Shown here: positions 33,521 through 41,690 of the stretch, one piece after another
How positions within the stretch are numbered: the stretch's first letter is position 1
Layout: each line of letters starts with the position of its first letter
Source: Lachnospiraceae bacterium
GTDB taxonomy: Bacteria; Bacillota; Clostridia; Lachnospirales; Lachnospiraceae
Length of the DNA: 64,000 nucleotides
Assembly (NCBI GenBank): GCA_028692395.1
Contig: JAQUXP010000007.1
Span: 1-64,000 of the forward strand
Reading direction: 5' to 3'
Notes under the pieces: generated by a model
What the model saw: only the letters and a program-made list of their open reading frames with translations
Told to the model about the DNA's origin: nothing
Database searches by the model: none
Translations under genes and position numbers: made by a program

Positions 33521-33865
33521 TTCACCTTCTCTCAGAATGTAATATTTCTATAGCTGCAATAAATGTCTGCCCTACTTTGCATCTCTTTATTCTACGTAAA
33601 TTCTGCAAATAATAAATGCTTCATACCCATTACAAATTCATATAACAATTAAATTATATTCTCTTACCTAAGTAGTTTCAAGTTAGTTTTTCCTTGCTGT
33701 TTTTTAATTGCCTGCAGCTATCAAAGCGTTCACCATGTTCTTAGTAGATCAAAGACAGGATTATGTAAGCATTATTAATGGATTATAGGAGCATAAAAAG
33801 AACGGTAAAATGAAAGTACTTCTAAGGTGGACATTTTATGAGCTTGTCTATGACAGGGAAATGAA
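33521..33865. other. Intergenic, no gene; carries a 38-bp dispersed repeat
   Basis: AT-rich. The only feature seen is the segment at 33707-33744, which recurs at 36952-36989. Confidence 0.4.
33707..33744. repeat. 38-bp dispersed repeat, copy 1 (copy 2 at 36952-36989)
   Basis: Thirty-three of 38 bases match 36952-36989 in the same orientation (core ATTGCCTGCAGC, then ATCAAAG). On the minus strand copy 1 reads KNMVNALIAAGN followed by a stop and copy 2 reads KSMLNTLIAAGN, so both may be the tail of the same lost gene. Confidence 0.6.
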
Positions 33866-33910
33866 GAAAAAGTTCTACCTCCCAGTAGCCATGTGGGAGT
33901 AGAACTTTTT
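33866..33910. terminator. Bidirectional terminator hairpin
   Basis: AAAAAGTTCTACCTCCCA and TGGGAGTAGAACTTTTT form a long stem with A- and T-runs on the two sides, so it can work in both directions. It lies 3' of the minus-strand transposase-like gene. Confidence 0.85.
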
Positions 33911-33988
33911 CAGGTTTTCTATTCTATTACATTTCGAAATGCTTCCGGTTCCTTTACTTGTAACTGTATAGTATCGGACCAGTTATAT

Positions 33989-34876
33989 TTACTTTTCCAA
34001 TTTCTTAATTCGTTCCTTGAGTTTTTTGATTTCTTCTGCCAGTTTTGCTTTTTCTGCTTCCACTTCGGCCTTTTCCGCTTCCAACTCATCAATTCGAATC
34101 CGATATTTATCTAATGGCAGTTCTATAGCTCCGTCCAGCAACGGCTTCATTTCCTCAGCCTCCTTTAATTCCTTGTAGTGACCACAAATATGCTGATACA
34201 GAAGACGTGTCAGTTCTATCAGCTGCTCTGTATCGTCCTTTGTGATGTTTCCCACCTGAAGGTTTGCTTTGATACTTCCAAGTATATCATTCTCCACCAG
34301 ATTCTGCAATGCTTTCAGTGTCTCTTTTGTGATACCTTTTTTCACCAGCTTTTTCAGTTTGATTAACTGAAATGGGATGAGTACCACCATTTTCCTGCGA
34401 TTTAATTCCACCAGATCCTCCTCCTGGTACACCAGATTTCGGACTGTGAATTCAAAGGTTCCCTGATTTCCAAATCTCAGCAGCAGGGAGCTTGTTTTGG
34501 GGATTTCTTTTTCTGTATCAAGATAAATGACAACCGGTTCCGGAAAAACCAGATCTTCCTCATCCCCTCGATTTTCTATCGCATGCAGAAATCCATACTC
34601 GAACACCCGCACTACAATTGCGGAATCCTTAGACATCTGTGCTTCCAAATGATAGGCATCTCCGTTAATAACTACGATAACATCCGCAAAACGACGGTTC
34701 AGCGTCCGCCCAACAAACTCCTTGTTGCTGAAAAAGATACTGCTGTCCAGCGGATAATTCGTCTCAAACAGTCCATTAATCAGATTGATGATTGCTGTGG
34801 ATGATAAATTAAAGATACGTTTGAACATACGATCATAGATTTGATAGATCTCTTCGATTTGACTGATTTGTTCCAT
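33989..34876 (-). CDS. PD-(D/E)XK nuclease-family transposase-like protein (295 aa)
   Basis: The ATG at 34874-34876 (MEQISQIEEIY) with AAAGGAA upstream is preferred to the longer frame from 35047, whose extra N-terminus is a spurious hydrophobic stretch. The core (RRFADVIVVINGDAYHLEAQMSKDSAIVVRVFEYGF) carries the D...E-x-Q pattern of the PD-(D/E)XK fold; FPEPVVIYLD and TFEFTVRNLVYQEEDL fit the Rpn/putative transposase family. It ends in a heptad coiled coil (IDELEAEKAEVEAEKAKLAE). Such genes are common as stand-alone copies in gut Clostridia. No inverted ends were found. Confidence 0.75.
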   Translation of the reverse strand: MEQISQIEEIYQIYDRMFKRIFNLSSTAIINLINGLFETNYPLDSSIFFSNKEFVGRTLNRRFADVIVVINGDAYHLEAQMSKDSAIVVRVFEYGFLHAIENRGDEEDLVFPEPVVIYLDTEKEIPKTSSLLLRFGNQGTFEFTVRNLVYQEEDLVELNRRKMVVLIPFQLIKLKKLVKKGITKETLKALQNLVENDILGSIKANLQVGNITKDDTEQLIELTRLLYQHICGHYKELKEAEEMKPLLDGAIELPLDKYRIRIDELEAEKAEVEAEKAKLAEEIKKLKERIKKLEK

Positions 34877-35273
34877 AAGATTTGATTCCTTTCGATAAGA
34901 TATAATTCCTTCGGACATGTTAATAGATATGGGTATAACATAAAATAAAAAAGAGAATACTGTGGCCGATAAGACCGGATAAAACGTAGATAAAAAATAT
35001 ATGTAATAGAATGAAATTACTATAGCACATGCAAAGCGCAAATGCAATTCCTTTTTCTTGAGTTTTCACCATAAAAAAATATCCATAAAAGAATATATCT
35101 CCAAAAGTTCGGTTCCAGCAGGGCTTATTAAAGTGCCACTACTTCGGTTGTTGTCACTTAATCACTTTCCCCAAATTGGTAGATTGATACTTTGGAAGTA
35201 CAGATTTATTTTTTAGTATAGCGATTTATTTTTCGTGTCAGAAAGAGAGTAGCATCAGAAAGCTTGCAGAAGA
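34877..35273. other. Intergenic, nothing recognised
   Basis: AT-rich, about 400 bp. I found no open frame with a ribosome site and no convincing hairpin or repeat. Confidence 0.3.
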
Positions 35274-35563
35274 GTGATGAATAGTAAGGTGGCAAATGTA
35301 TTTGAAGACAGACTGGCGGATGTATGGATTTGCCAGATGGAGCAATATCGTGAATACGATAAATTTATTAAGTGTAGTAAATGTGAATTAAGACATGGTG
35401 CAGAGGATGCCCCGCAGTTGCAAATGGTGCCAGTGGGAGTTTTTATGGAATCGATCCACAGTGTTGGAAAACGAAAAATAATATTACGAGGGGAGGAATT
35501 ACCATGTTGATGGATATGGCTGAGAGTATCCGGGATCTTGCAAAGAAAGTGATGAAAGATTGA
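35274..35563 (+). pseudogene. Frameshifted radical-SAM maturase C-terminus (SPASM domain)
   Basis: The first frame reads YREYDKFIKCSKCELRH. One frame over, from base 35399, it continues CRGCPAVANGASGSFYGIDPQCW, the rest of a SPASM auxiliary Fe-S cluster domain (C-x2-C-x(n)-C-x2-C-P-A ... P-x-C-W). A one-base deletion at the junction therefore breaks a peptide-modifying radical-SAM enzyme gene, whose N-terminal CX3CX2C domain is absent. The second frame runs on to the stop at 35561-35563. Confidence 0.7.
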
Positions 35564-35724
35564 TTATACAAACAGGAATGAGAACAGATATACCAGCCTT
35601 TTATTGTGAGTGGCTAATTAATAGAATACGTGAGGGATATGTACTGGTTCGCAATCCTTATAATCCCAGTCAGGTTACAAGATACTCTTGTAGGAGAGTT
35701 AAAAGAAACAGATGTGATTCATGA
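35563..35724 (+). pseudogene. DUF1848-family fragment
   Basis: Reads GMRTDIPAFYCEWLINRIR, then EGYVLVRNPYNPSQVTR, the conserved N-terminus of DUF1848 proteins, and then drifts to a stop at 35722-35724. The family is usually about 300 residues, so this is a remnant. With the neighbouring SPASM scrap it shows multiple deletions at this spot. Confidence 0.7.
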
Positions 35725-35820
35725 TGCAAAGCAAAGTAGCTGGCTGGATGGGCAGATGAATTTTATGGATGACATATTTTAGAAAAATAAATTGATGATA
35801 CGATTTCGATAAATAAATTA

Positions 35821-35861
35821 GAAGAGCCGATGATTGATTAAAGTCAATGTCATCGGCTCTT
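35821..35861. terminator. Hairpin with long perfect stem
   Basis: AAGAGCCGATGA and TCATCGGCTCTT pair around a spacer that itself holds the small inverted pair TTGATT / AGTCAA. It lies between the DUF1848 scar and the 3' end of the minus-strand MerR gene and may terminate either side. Confidence 0.6.
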
Positions 35862-35934
35862 GTCTGTATCAGAGAATAAAATACTATTTCCCGAAAAAGC
35901 TTAAATACTGCGTGAAATCAAATAAATTAGAGTA

Positions 35935-36777
35935 TTAATTACCGCAATTATTATTCTTCTTTATCTTAATCTCTATTAGGACTGCAAGTAATAGCATTGC
36001 AATGGTTATAAGAATTACCTCTATATGAGGTGTTTCTTTTATTGAAGAATATACAATAAATACTTCTATGGCTAAAGCGACAAAGCAGCAACTATTTGTA
36101 ATATAATCTACGGCAGCATCGTTTCTAATAAAATGATTTTCATACCATCTCCATATAAATGGCCTTAGTATATATTTTATTAATACACAGGCAACTGGAA
36201 AAGACAAAATAAACCACCGATTTACGAACCTGCTTGGGATTCCATTATTCCATTGAACAGGAATTTTATCAGGCAAAAAGCAGATGGAAATAATTGCAAT
36301 AGATATACTTGCGATTGTAATAAGAGCCCAAAAAATGATTCCACGCCATAAATTAAAGAATCCCATGGAATCATCTTTAAAAATATTATGGTTCTCATCT
36401 AAATATTCGTTCAAATTATCTACATACGCATCAACATTTAAATTATCAAAATTAATAGGTTCTTTAGATGATAAAATCTTTTCACACATGAAATGAGCAT
36501 TATGAAGATCCGCTTGTTGTTTGATTAATACATCGTTTTGCTTGCGTATAATTTTCGTTAATTCAACCTCATGTCTAATAGCTTTTTTAATTAGTTCCAC
36601 AGATAATCCTAATGTTCTTAAATATGCGATTTTCTTTAGTTCATCCAACTCTTTTTTTTCATATTCTCGATACCCATTAGTTTCATTCCTTTTGGGATTT
36701 ATCAACTCTTCCTTTTCATAAAATCGAATTACACTACGAGATAGTCCTGTTAGTCCCTCAACCTCTTTAATCGTCAT
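35935..36777 (-). CDS. Membrane-anchored MerR-family regulator with DUF1648-like domain (280 aa)
   Basis: Residues 1-70 are a MerR DNA-binding domain (MTIKEVEGLTGLSRSVIRFYEKEELINP, ETNGYREYEKKELDELKKIAYLR). After a linker helix, residues 140-275 hold four hydrophobic segments (IIFWALITIASISIAIISICF, WFILSFPVACVLIKYIL and two more) with LPDKIPVQWNNGIPSRFVN between the first two, the DUF1648 motif. A regulator fused to a membrane module would sense the envelope directly. Target genes unknown; it is divergent from the cooS-like operon with about 310 bases between. Confidence 0.82.
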   Translation of the reverse strand: MTIKEVEGLTGLSRSVIRFYEKEELINPKRNETNGYREYEKKELDELKKIAYLRTLGLSVELIKKAIRHEVELTKIIRKQNDVLIKQQADLHNAHFMCEKILSSKEPINFDNLNVDAYVDNLNEYLDENHNIFKDDSMGFFNLWRGIIFWALITIASISIAIISICFLPDKIPVQWNNGIPSRFVNRWFILSFPVACVLIKYILRPFIWRWYENHFIRNDAAVDYITNSCCFVALAIEVFIVYSSIKETPHIEVILITIAMLLLAVLIEIKIKKNNNCGN

Positions 36778-37021
36778 TGTACGACCCCCTTTCTACCATT
36801 AGCATAATCTATAAACCTTATTTACAGTCAAGTAAAAATCTTCTTTCCTATCAACTTTAGAATAATTTGCAATGCTCTATCCATATTCGTATAGGCACAT
36901 TATAACAAAATTCATACGCCTATGCATCTGCTTCTTAATTGCTGTTCTCTGATTGCCTGCAGCGATCAAAGTGTTGAGCATGCTCTTAGCATGGATACAT
37001 CCGGAAAAAGAAAATTTGTTG
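36778..37021. other. Intergenic region between divergent MerR and cooS-like genes
   Basis: Contains the 38-bp dispersed repeat copy at 36952-36989 and a potential minus-strand -10. No open frame with a ribosome site seen. Confidence 0.35.
36952..36989. repeat. 38-bp dispersed repeat, copy 2
   Basis: Partner of 33707-33744, 33 of 38 bases identical. Located about 35 bp upstream of the cooS-like promoter. Confidence 0.6.
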
Positions 37022-37074
37022 TTGACGAACCAGAAAGTTTAATATATACTATCCCTATCAATAAAGTAGGGATA
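37022..37074 (+). promoter_or_regulatory. Promoter and perfect 8-bp inverted repeat before the cooS-like operon
   Basis: TTGACG (37022-37027), 17 bp, TATACT (37045-37050). Overlapping the end of the -10, TATCCCTA (37050-37057) and TAGGGATA (37067-37074) form a perfect inverted repeat with a 9-bp gap, covering the expected transcription start. This is a typical repressor position. The shape recalls Rrf2-type sites, but the protein is unknown. Confidence 0.7.
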
Positions 37075-37091
37075 TGAAGGGAAGAGATAAT

Positions 37092-39191
37092 ATGGGAAGT
37101 CAGGAACAACAGAATGAAGAGCATCGGCACAGAGCCATCATAGGGTTTGATAAAAATGGCATCCCGAAAGTGCTGGCTCCGGTGAAAGGCCATTCTCACA
37201 AACACATAGATGAAAATGGAGTCGAATATGAGCATAGCCATGAGGAGGTATTTACTGAGGATTATAGAGAGGCAGTGAGTGCATATCGCAAGACTTTTCC
37301 GTCCAAGCAGCAGGTTTTGGATCAGGTGCCGGATCCTGCAGTAAAAGAGATGATGCTTCATATGGAACAAATAGGGATGGATACTGCGTTTGACCGATTT
37401 GATCAGCAAAAACCGCAGTGTGCATTTGGGCTGTCTGGTGTTTGCTGTAAAATCTGTAATATGGGTCCCTGTCATGTATCGCCAAAAAGTCCAAAAGGGG
37501 TCTGTGGCGCAGATGCAGACCTGATCGTAGCAAGAAATCTCCTGCGTAGTGCAGCAGCAGGTGTTGCACAGCATGGAATGCATGCCAGAGAAGTAATATT
37601 GATGTTGAAATGGGCTGCGCAGGGAAAACTGGATATTCCAATAGAAGGAGAATACAAAGTCCTTTCCATGGCTCAGGCTTATGGAATTCCAACAAAGCAC
37701 AGACAGCTCAAAAACATTGCCATAGAACTGGCTGATGTTTTACTGGAGGATCTGTCCAGAACGGAACCGGGGATGTACCGAACCATTGAAGCTTGTGCTC
37801 CTGAGGAACGAAAACAGGTGTGGAAGGAGATGGATATCCTTCCAATCAGTGCTTATCACGAAGTGTTTGAAGCCTACCATAAAACCGGATGCGCTACAGA
37901 TGGTGATTGGAAAAGTGTGATGCAGCAGTTTCTGCGGTGCGGACTGGCGTTTACTTTCAGTGGGGTAGTATCTACTTCGATTGCAACAGATGCCCTGCTT
38001 GGAGTTGGAGACAGAGTAACTTCTAAAATCAATATCGGAGCACTTAAGAAGGGTTACGTCAATATAGCAGTACATGGCCATTTTCCGGTTCTGGTAAGAG
38101 AAATCGTGAGAATGGGGTACAGTGAAAAGTATCAGAAAGCGGCGCGGGAAAAGGGGGCAATGGGTATTCAGTTTTATGGTATCTGTTGTTCGGGATTATC
38201 TGCAATGTATCGGTATGAGGGTGTCATTCCCCTTTCCAATGCAGTCAGTGCAGAACTGGTGCTGGGTACAGGAGCACTGGATCTGTGGGTAGCAGATGTG
38301 CAGGAAGTATATCCGGCCATTATGGATGTTGCCCGATGTTATAAAACAACGGTGGTGACAACCAGCGATTCTGCCAGATTGCCCGGTGCAGAACATATTG
38401 GATATGATCACCATCATTCCAATATCGAGGAAACGCAGCAGATTGCTGAAAAAATTGTAGAACGTGCAATCGAAAGCTTTGAAGCTCGCAAGGGGATGCC
38501 GGTATTTATTCCGCCTTATGAAGTAGAAGCAGAAGTGGGATTTTCAGTAGAATACCTCTGCAAACATTATGGCAGCCTGCAGCCTCTGGCAGAGGCAGTA
38601 AAGCGAGGAGATATTCTCGGTATTGTCAATCTGGTAGGCTGTAATAATCCAAAAATTCTTTATGAAAAAGCGATTTTAGATGTGGCGGATGTTCTTCTGA
38701 AAAACAATGTGCTGATTATAACCAATGGATGTGCATCATTTCCGTTGATGAAAACCGGATATTGTCAAACATCAGAAGCTGCTTATGCACGATGCGGGGA
38801 GAAGCTAAAAGGGTTTCTTACTCCGGATATGCCTCCGGTGTGGCACGTGGGAGAATGTATCGACAACGCAAGAACTTCGGGGATCTTCGCAGGAATTGCC
38901 GCCCTGGAGGAGAGGAAGCTCTATGAGATGCCCTTTGCCTTTGTTTCGCCGGAATGGTCGAATGAAAAGGGGATTGATGCAGCACTGGGATTCCGCCTTA
39001 TGGGTATCAGTTCCTATCATTGTGTCGAAGCGCCGATACATGGATCATCAAAGGTTATCGAATTTTTAAAGGAAAGTACAAAGGAAACACTTCATTCCGC
39101 TATGGTTGTAGATGCTGATCCTAAGGCTCTGGGAGAAAAAATCGTAGCAGATATTATAGAAAAGAGAAAGACTCTGGGATGGGTGTTATAG
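37092..39191 (+). CDS. cooS: CooS-like anaerobic CO dehydrogenase homologue with His-rich N-terminus and altered C-cluster ligand (699 aa)
   Basis: The start at 37092 has AAGGGAAGAG; the in-frame ATG at 37074 lies in the operator. Residues 11-50 are His-rich (HRHR, HSHKHID, EYEHSH). The Fe-S ligands follow: Cys110 and Cys118 (D-cluster) and Cys119, Cys122, Cys127, Cys138 (B-cluster) in QCAFGLSGVCCKICNMGPC. Compared from memory with Carboxydothermus CODH II, the C-cluster site keeps the His of VHGH (328), Cys365/366, Cys517 (GCNN), Cys547 and Cys589, plus Lys626 and His161, but the position equal to Cys333 is Glu405 (DVQEVYP instead of DYQCIQP). No cooC, cooF or acs genes are near. A TauABC/SsuABC-like transporter follows in the same operon. 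CO oxidation is therefore unproven. Confidence 0.88.
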   Translation: MGSQEQQNEEHRHRAIIGFDKNGIPKVLAPVKGHSHKHIDENGVEYEHSHEEVFTEDYREAVSAYRKTFPSKQQVLDQVPDPAVKEMMLHMEQIGMDTAFDRFDQQKPQCAFGLSGVCCKICNMGPCHVSPKSPKGVCGADADLIVARNLLRSAAAGVAQHGMHAREVILMLKWAAQGKLDIPIEGEYKVLSMAQAYGIPTKHRQLKNIAIELADVLLEDLSRTEPGMYRTIEACAPEERKQVWKEMDILPISAYHEVFEAYHKTGCATDGDWKSVMQQFLRCGLAFTFSGVVSTSIATDALLGVGDRVTSKINIGALKKGYVNIAVHGHFPVLVREIVRMGYSEKYQKAAREKGAMGIQFYGICCSGLSAMYRYEGVIPLSNAVSAELVLGTGALDLWVADVQEVYPAIMDVARCYKTTVVTTSDSARLPGAEHIGYDHHHSNIEETQQIAEKIVERAIESFEARKGMPVFIPPYEVEAEVGFSVEYLCKHYGSLQPLAEAVKRGDILGIVNLVGCNNPKILYEKAILDVADVLLKNNVLIITNGCASFPLMKTGYCQTSEAAYARCGEKLKGFLTPDMPPVWHVGECIDNARTSGIFAGIAALEERKLYEMPFAFVSPEWSNEKGIDAALGFRLMGISSYHCVEAPIHGSSKVIEFLKESTKETLHSAMVVDADPKALGEKIVADIIEKRKTLGWVL

Positions 39192-39201
39192 GAGAAAAAG
39201 G

Positions 39202-40152
39202 ATGAAGAAAAAAATAAGCTTATTATTAATTTCCGTGCTGGTGATAGGAACATTGGCTGGATGTGGAAATTCCAAACAGGCAGAGACATCAAAACAACAG
39301 ACAGAAAACACTGTTACAGTGAAAATCGGATACCTGCCGATCACCCATGCATTGGCTATTTTCGAGGAAAAGGAACTGCTTGATCAGGAGAACAAAGGTG
39401 TGAAAATCGAACTTCAGAAGTTCAGTTCATGGACAGACTTGACGGATGCTTTGAACTCCGGGCAGATCGATGGTGCTTCGGTGCTGATCGAACTGGCCAT
39501 GAATGCAGTCAGTCAGGGGATCGATCTTAAGGCAGTTGCCCTGGGGCATAAGGATGGAAATGTGATCGTTGTATCAGATAAGATAAAAGATACGGCCGAT
39601 TTAAAGGGCAAGACCTTTGCTATTCCGTCGAATCAATCTTCCCATAATATTTTATTAAACGATATGCTGAATAAGGCAGGGATGTCTACAAGCGATGTGA
39701 ACATTACACAGTTGTCACCATCAGAAATGCCATCCTCTTTGGCAAGCGGTGCTATTGACGGATATTGTGTTGCAGAACCCTTTGGTGCACAGGCTGTTGT
39801 ACAGGGCTATGGTCATGTACTTTATCAATCAGAAGATCTGTGGGAAAATTCCCTCTGCTGTGCATTTGTTCTCAACAACAGTTTTATCAAAGAGCAGGCA
39901 GCAGCGGCAGATACTATAATTGCTGAATATACAAATGCAGGCAGCAGGCTCGATGAGACAACAGCAATCACTGTTGCAGAAAACTATCTGGGACAGGATG
40001 AAGAAACACTGAAGGAATCCCTTAAATGGATCCATTATGATGATTTGGCAATTACAAAAGAAGATTATGAAGTGCTGACTGAAAAAATGGTCAATTACAA
40101 GATTAATGAAAATCCACCCTCTTATGAAGCTTTTGTCTATACACCGCAGTAG
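39202..40152 (+). CDS. NMT1/TauA/SsuA-type ABC substrate-binding lipoprotein (316 aa)
   Basis: Lipobox LAGC in a short signal (KISLLLISVLVIGTLAGCGN). The mature protein reads KIGYLPITHALAIFEEKELLD, DALNSGQIDGASVL and KGKTFAIPSNQSSHNILLNDML, the periplasmic-binding type 2 fold used for nitrate, taurine, alkanesulfonates and thiamine precursors. It lies 10 bases after the cooS-like gene. Ligand unknown; the coupling to a metalloenzyme suggests either its substrate or a cofactor precursor. Confidence 0.85.
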   Translation: MKKKISLLLISVLVIGTLAGCGNSKQAETSKQQTENTVTVKIGYLPITHALAIFEEKELLDQENKGVKIELQKFSSWTDLTDALNSGQIDGASVLIELAMNAVSQGIDLKAVALGHKDGNVIVVSDKIKDTADLKGKTFAIPSNQSSHNILLNDMLNKAGMSTSDVNITQLSPSEMPSSLASGAIDGYCVAEPFGAQAVVQGYGHVLYQSEDLWENSLCCAFVLNNSFIKEQAAAADTIIAEYTNAGSRLDETTAITVAENYLGQDEETLKESLKWIHYDDLAITKEDYEVLTEKMVNYKINENPPSYEAFVYTPQ

Positions 40153-40164
40153 GAGGGATATAAG

Positions 40165-40929
40165 ATGGTAAAAACGACCAAGTATTGCGTGATATCCTTT
40201 GGGGCCCTCCTACTGCTGTGGCAGGTCTTTGTAACTGCTGCGGATATCAGTCCGGCCTTGTTTCCACCGCCAACGAAGGTGGTGGCAGCCTTTGGAGAAT
40301 TATTAAAACACGGACTGAAGGGAAGTTCTTCTGATGTTCCCCTTATGGGACATATAGGAATCAGTATGGCCCGATTCTTGACAGGCTATATCCTTGCAGT
40401 TGTAACCGCTATTTTAGCAGGGCTGATTTTTGGCTGCCTGCCGAGAGTCTTTGCATATGTTAATCCGGTGATTCAGCTGATTCGGCCCATTGCTCCGGTG
40501 GCATGGATGCCCTTTATTGTACTGTGGTTTGGCATAGGGGATATTCCCGCAATTGTTATTATTTTTATTGCAGGATTTTTCCCGGTACTGCTCTCCACTG
40601 TATCAGCCGTACAGAACGTAGACCCCACCTATAAAAAGGTTGCTCAGAATTTTGGACTGTCAAAAATAGAAACCGTGAGAAAGATTATTTTTCCGGCAGC
40701 ATTTACACAAATCATTCACAGTCTGAGGCTGGCACTTGGAACCTCATGGATTTTTCTTGTTTCTGGTGAGATGGTTGGTGCGCAGTCCGGGCTGGGATTT
40801 CTGGTAATGGATGCAAAAAACTGTATGAGACCGGATGCTCTTTTGGCAGTCATGATTACAATAGGAATGATTGGTTTTTTACTGGATACCTGTATCCGGT
40901 TACTGGAAGGAATGGTGAAATGTATATAG
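40165..40929 (+). CDS. ABC transporter permease, TauC/SsuC type (254 aa)
   Basis: Five or six membrane helices and the conserved inner-membrane loop VAQNFGLSKIETVRKIIFPAAFTQIIHSLRLALGTSW (about residues 160-195), with the EAA-like motif of nitrate/sulfonate permeases; RPIAPVAWMPFIVLWFGIG (about 110-128) is characteristic of the family. Twelve bases after the binding-protein gene; its end overlaps the ATPase start by 10 bases. Confidence 0.88.
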   Translation: MVKTTKYCVISFGALLLLWQVFVTAADISPALFPPPTKVVAAFGELLKHGLKGSSSDVPLMGHIGISMARFLTGYILAVVTAILAGLIFGCLPRVFAYVNPVIQLIRPIAPVAWMPFIVLWFGIGDIPAIVIIFIAGFFPVLLSTVSAVQNVDPTYKKVAQNFGLSKIETVRKIIFPAAFTQIIHSLRLALGTSWIFLVSGEMVGAQSGLGFLVMDAKNCMRPDALLAVMITIGMIGFLLDTCIRLLEGMVKCI

Positions 40930-41690
40930 AAGTAAAGGAACTGGAAGTGCAATACACACAGAAAAAAGAACAGATAAACGTGCTGGACAATATATCCCTG
41001 ACGATTGAACAGGGAGAATTTATCTGTCTTCTTGGACCTTCGGGTTGTGGGAAATCCACACTTCTTGGAGCAATGGCAGGCTTTTTGACGCCCACAAAGG
41101 GAGCTGTTTACATCAAGGGAGAGCCAGTGAAGCAGCCTCGGGCAGAATATGTAACGATTTTCCAAAACTATGGACTGCTTCCATGGCGAACCGTGGAAAA
41201 GAATGTGGAACTGGGTCTGGAACGTGTAATCAAATCTAGGGAAGACAGAGCACGGATTGCGATGAAATATATTGATCTGGTAGGCCTTTCCGGCAGTGCA
41301 AAGAAACGTCCGGGGCAGTTATCCGGAGGAATGCAGCAAAGAGTAGCTATTGCCAGGGCTTTGGCAGTAGAACCGGAGATTCTTTTTATGGATGAACCTT
41401 TTGGCGCATTAGATGCGATAACCAGAATGAAGTTGCAGGATGATCTTTTAAATATCTGTCACGAGACTGGAAAAACAATCATCTTTGTAACCCATGATAT
41501 AGATGAAGCCACCTTTCTGGCAGATCGAATTGTTGTTATGTCTGCCAATCCCGGGCAAATCAAAAATATTGTTAATATATCCATGTCCAAAAACAGAGAT
41601 CGAACCAGCAGCGATTTTTTACTTGCAAGAGATAAAATTTTTGATATATTTCATATGAAAAAGCCGGATGCAGTAGAATATTATATCTAG
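40920..41690 (+). CDS. ABC transporter ATP-binding protein, TauB/SsuB type (256 aa)
   Basis: GPSGCGKST (about residue 40), QNYGLLPWRTV Q-loop (typical of the NitT/TauT group), LSGGMQQRVAIARALAVEP, ILFMDEPFGALDAITR and FVTHDIDEATFLADRI. Completes the importer with the two preceding genes. Last gene of the cooS-like operon; no clear terminator follows within 50 bases. Confidence 0.9.
   Translation: MYIEVKELEVQYTQKKEQINVLDNISLTIEQGEFICLLGPSGCGKSTLLGAMAGFLTPTKGAVYIKGEPVKQPRAEYVTIFQNYGLLPWRTVEKNVELGLERVIKSREDRARIAMKYIDLVGLSGSAKKRPGQLSGGMQQRVAIARALAVEPEILFMDEPFGALDAITRMKLQDDLLNICHETGKTIIFVTHDIDEATFLADRIVVMSANPGQIKNIVNISMSKNRDRTSSDFLLARDKIFDIFHMKKPDAVEYYI

Noticed and set aside
34877..35047. Hydrophobic N-terminal extension of the PD-(D/E)XK protein
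   Set aside because: The family starts near MEQISQIEEIY, and a ribosome site exists at that ATG.
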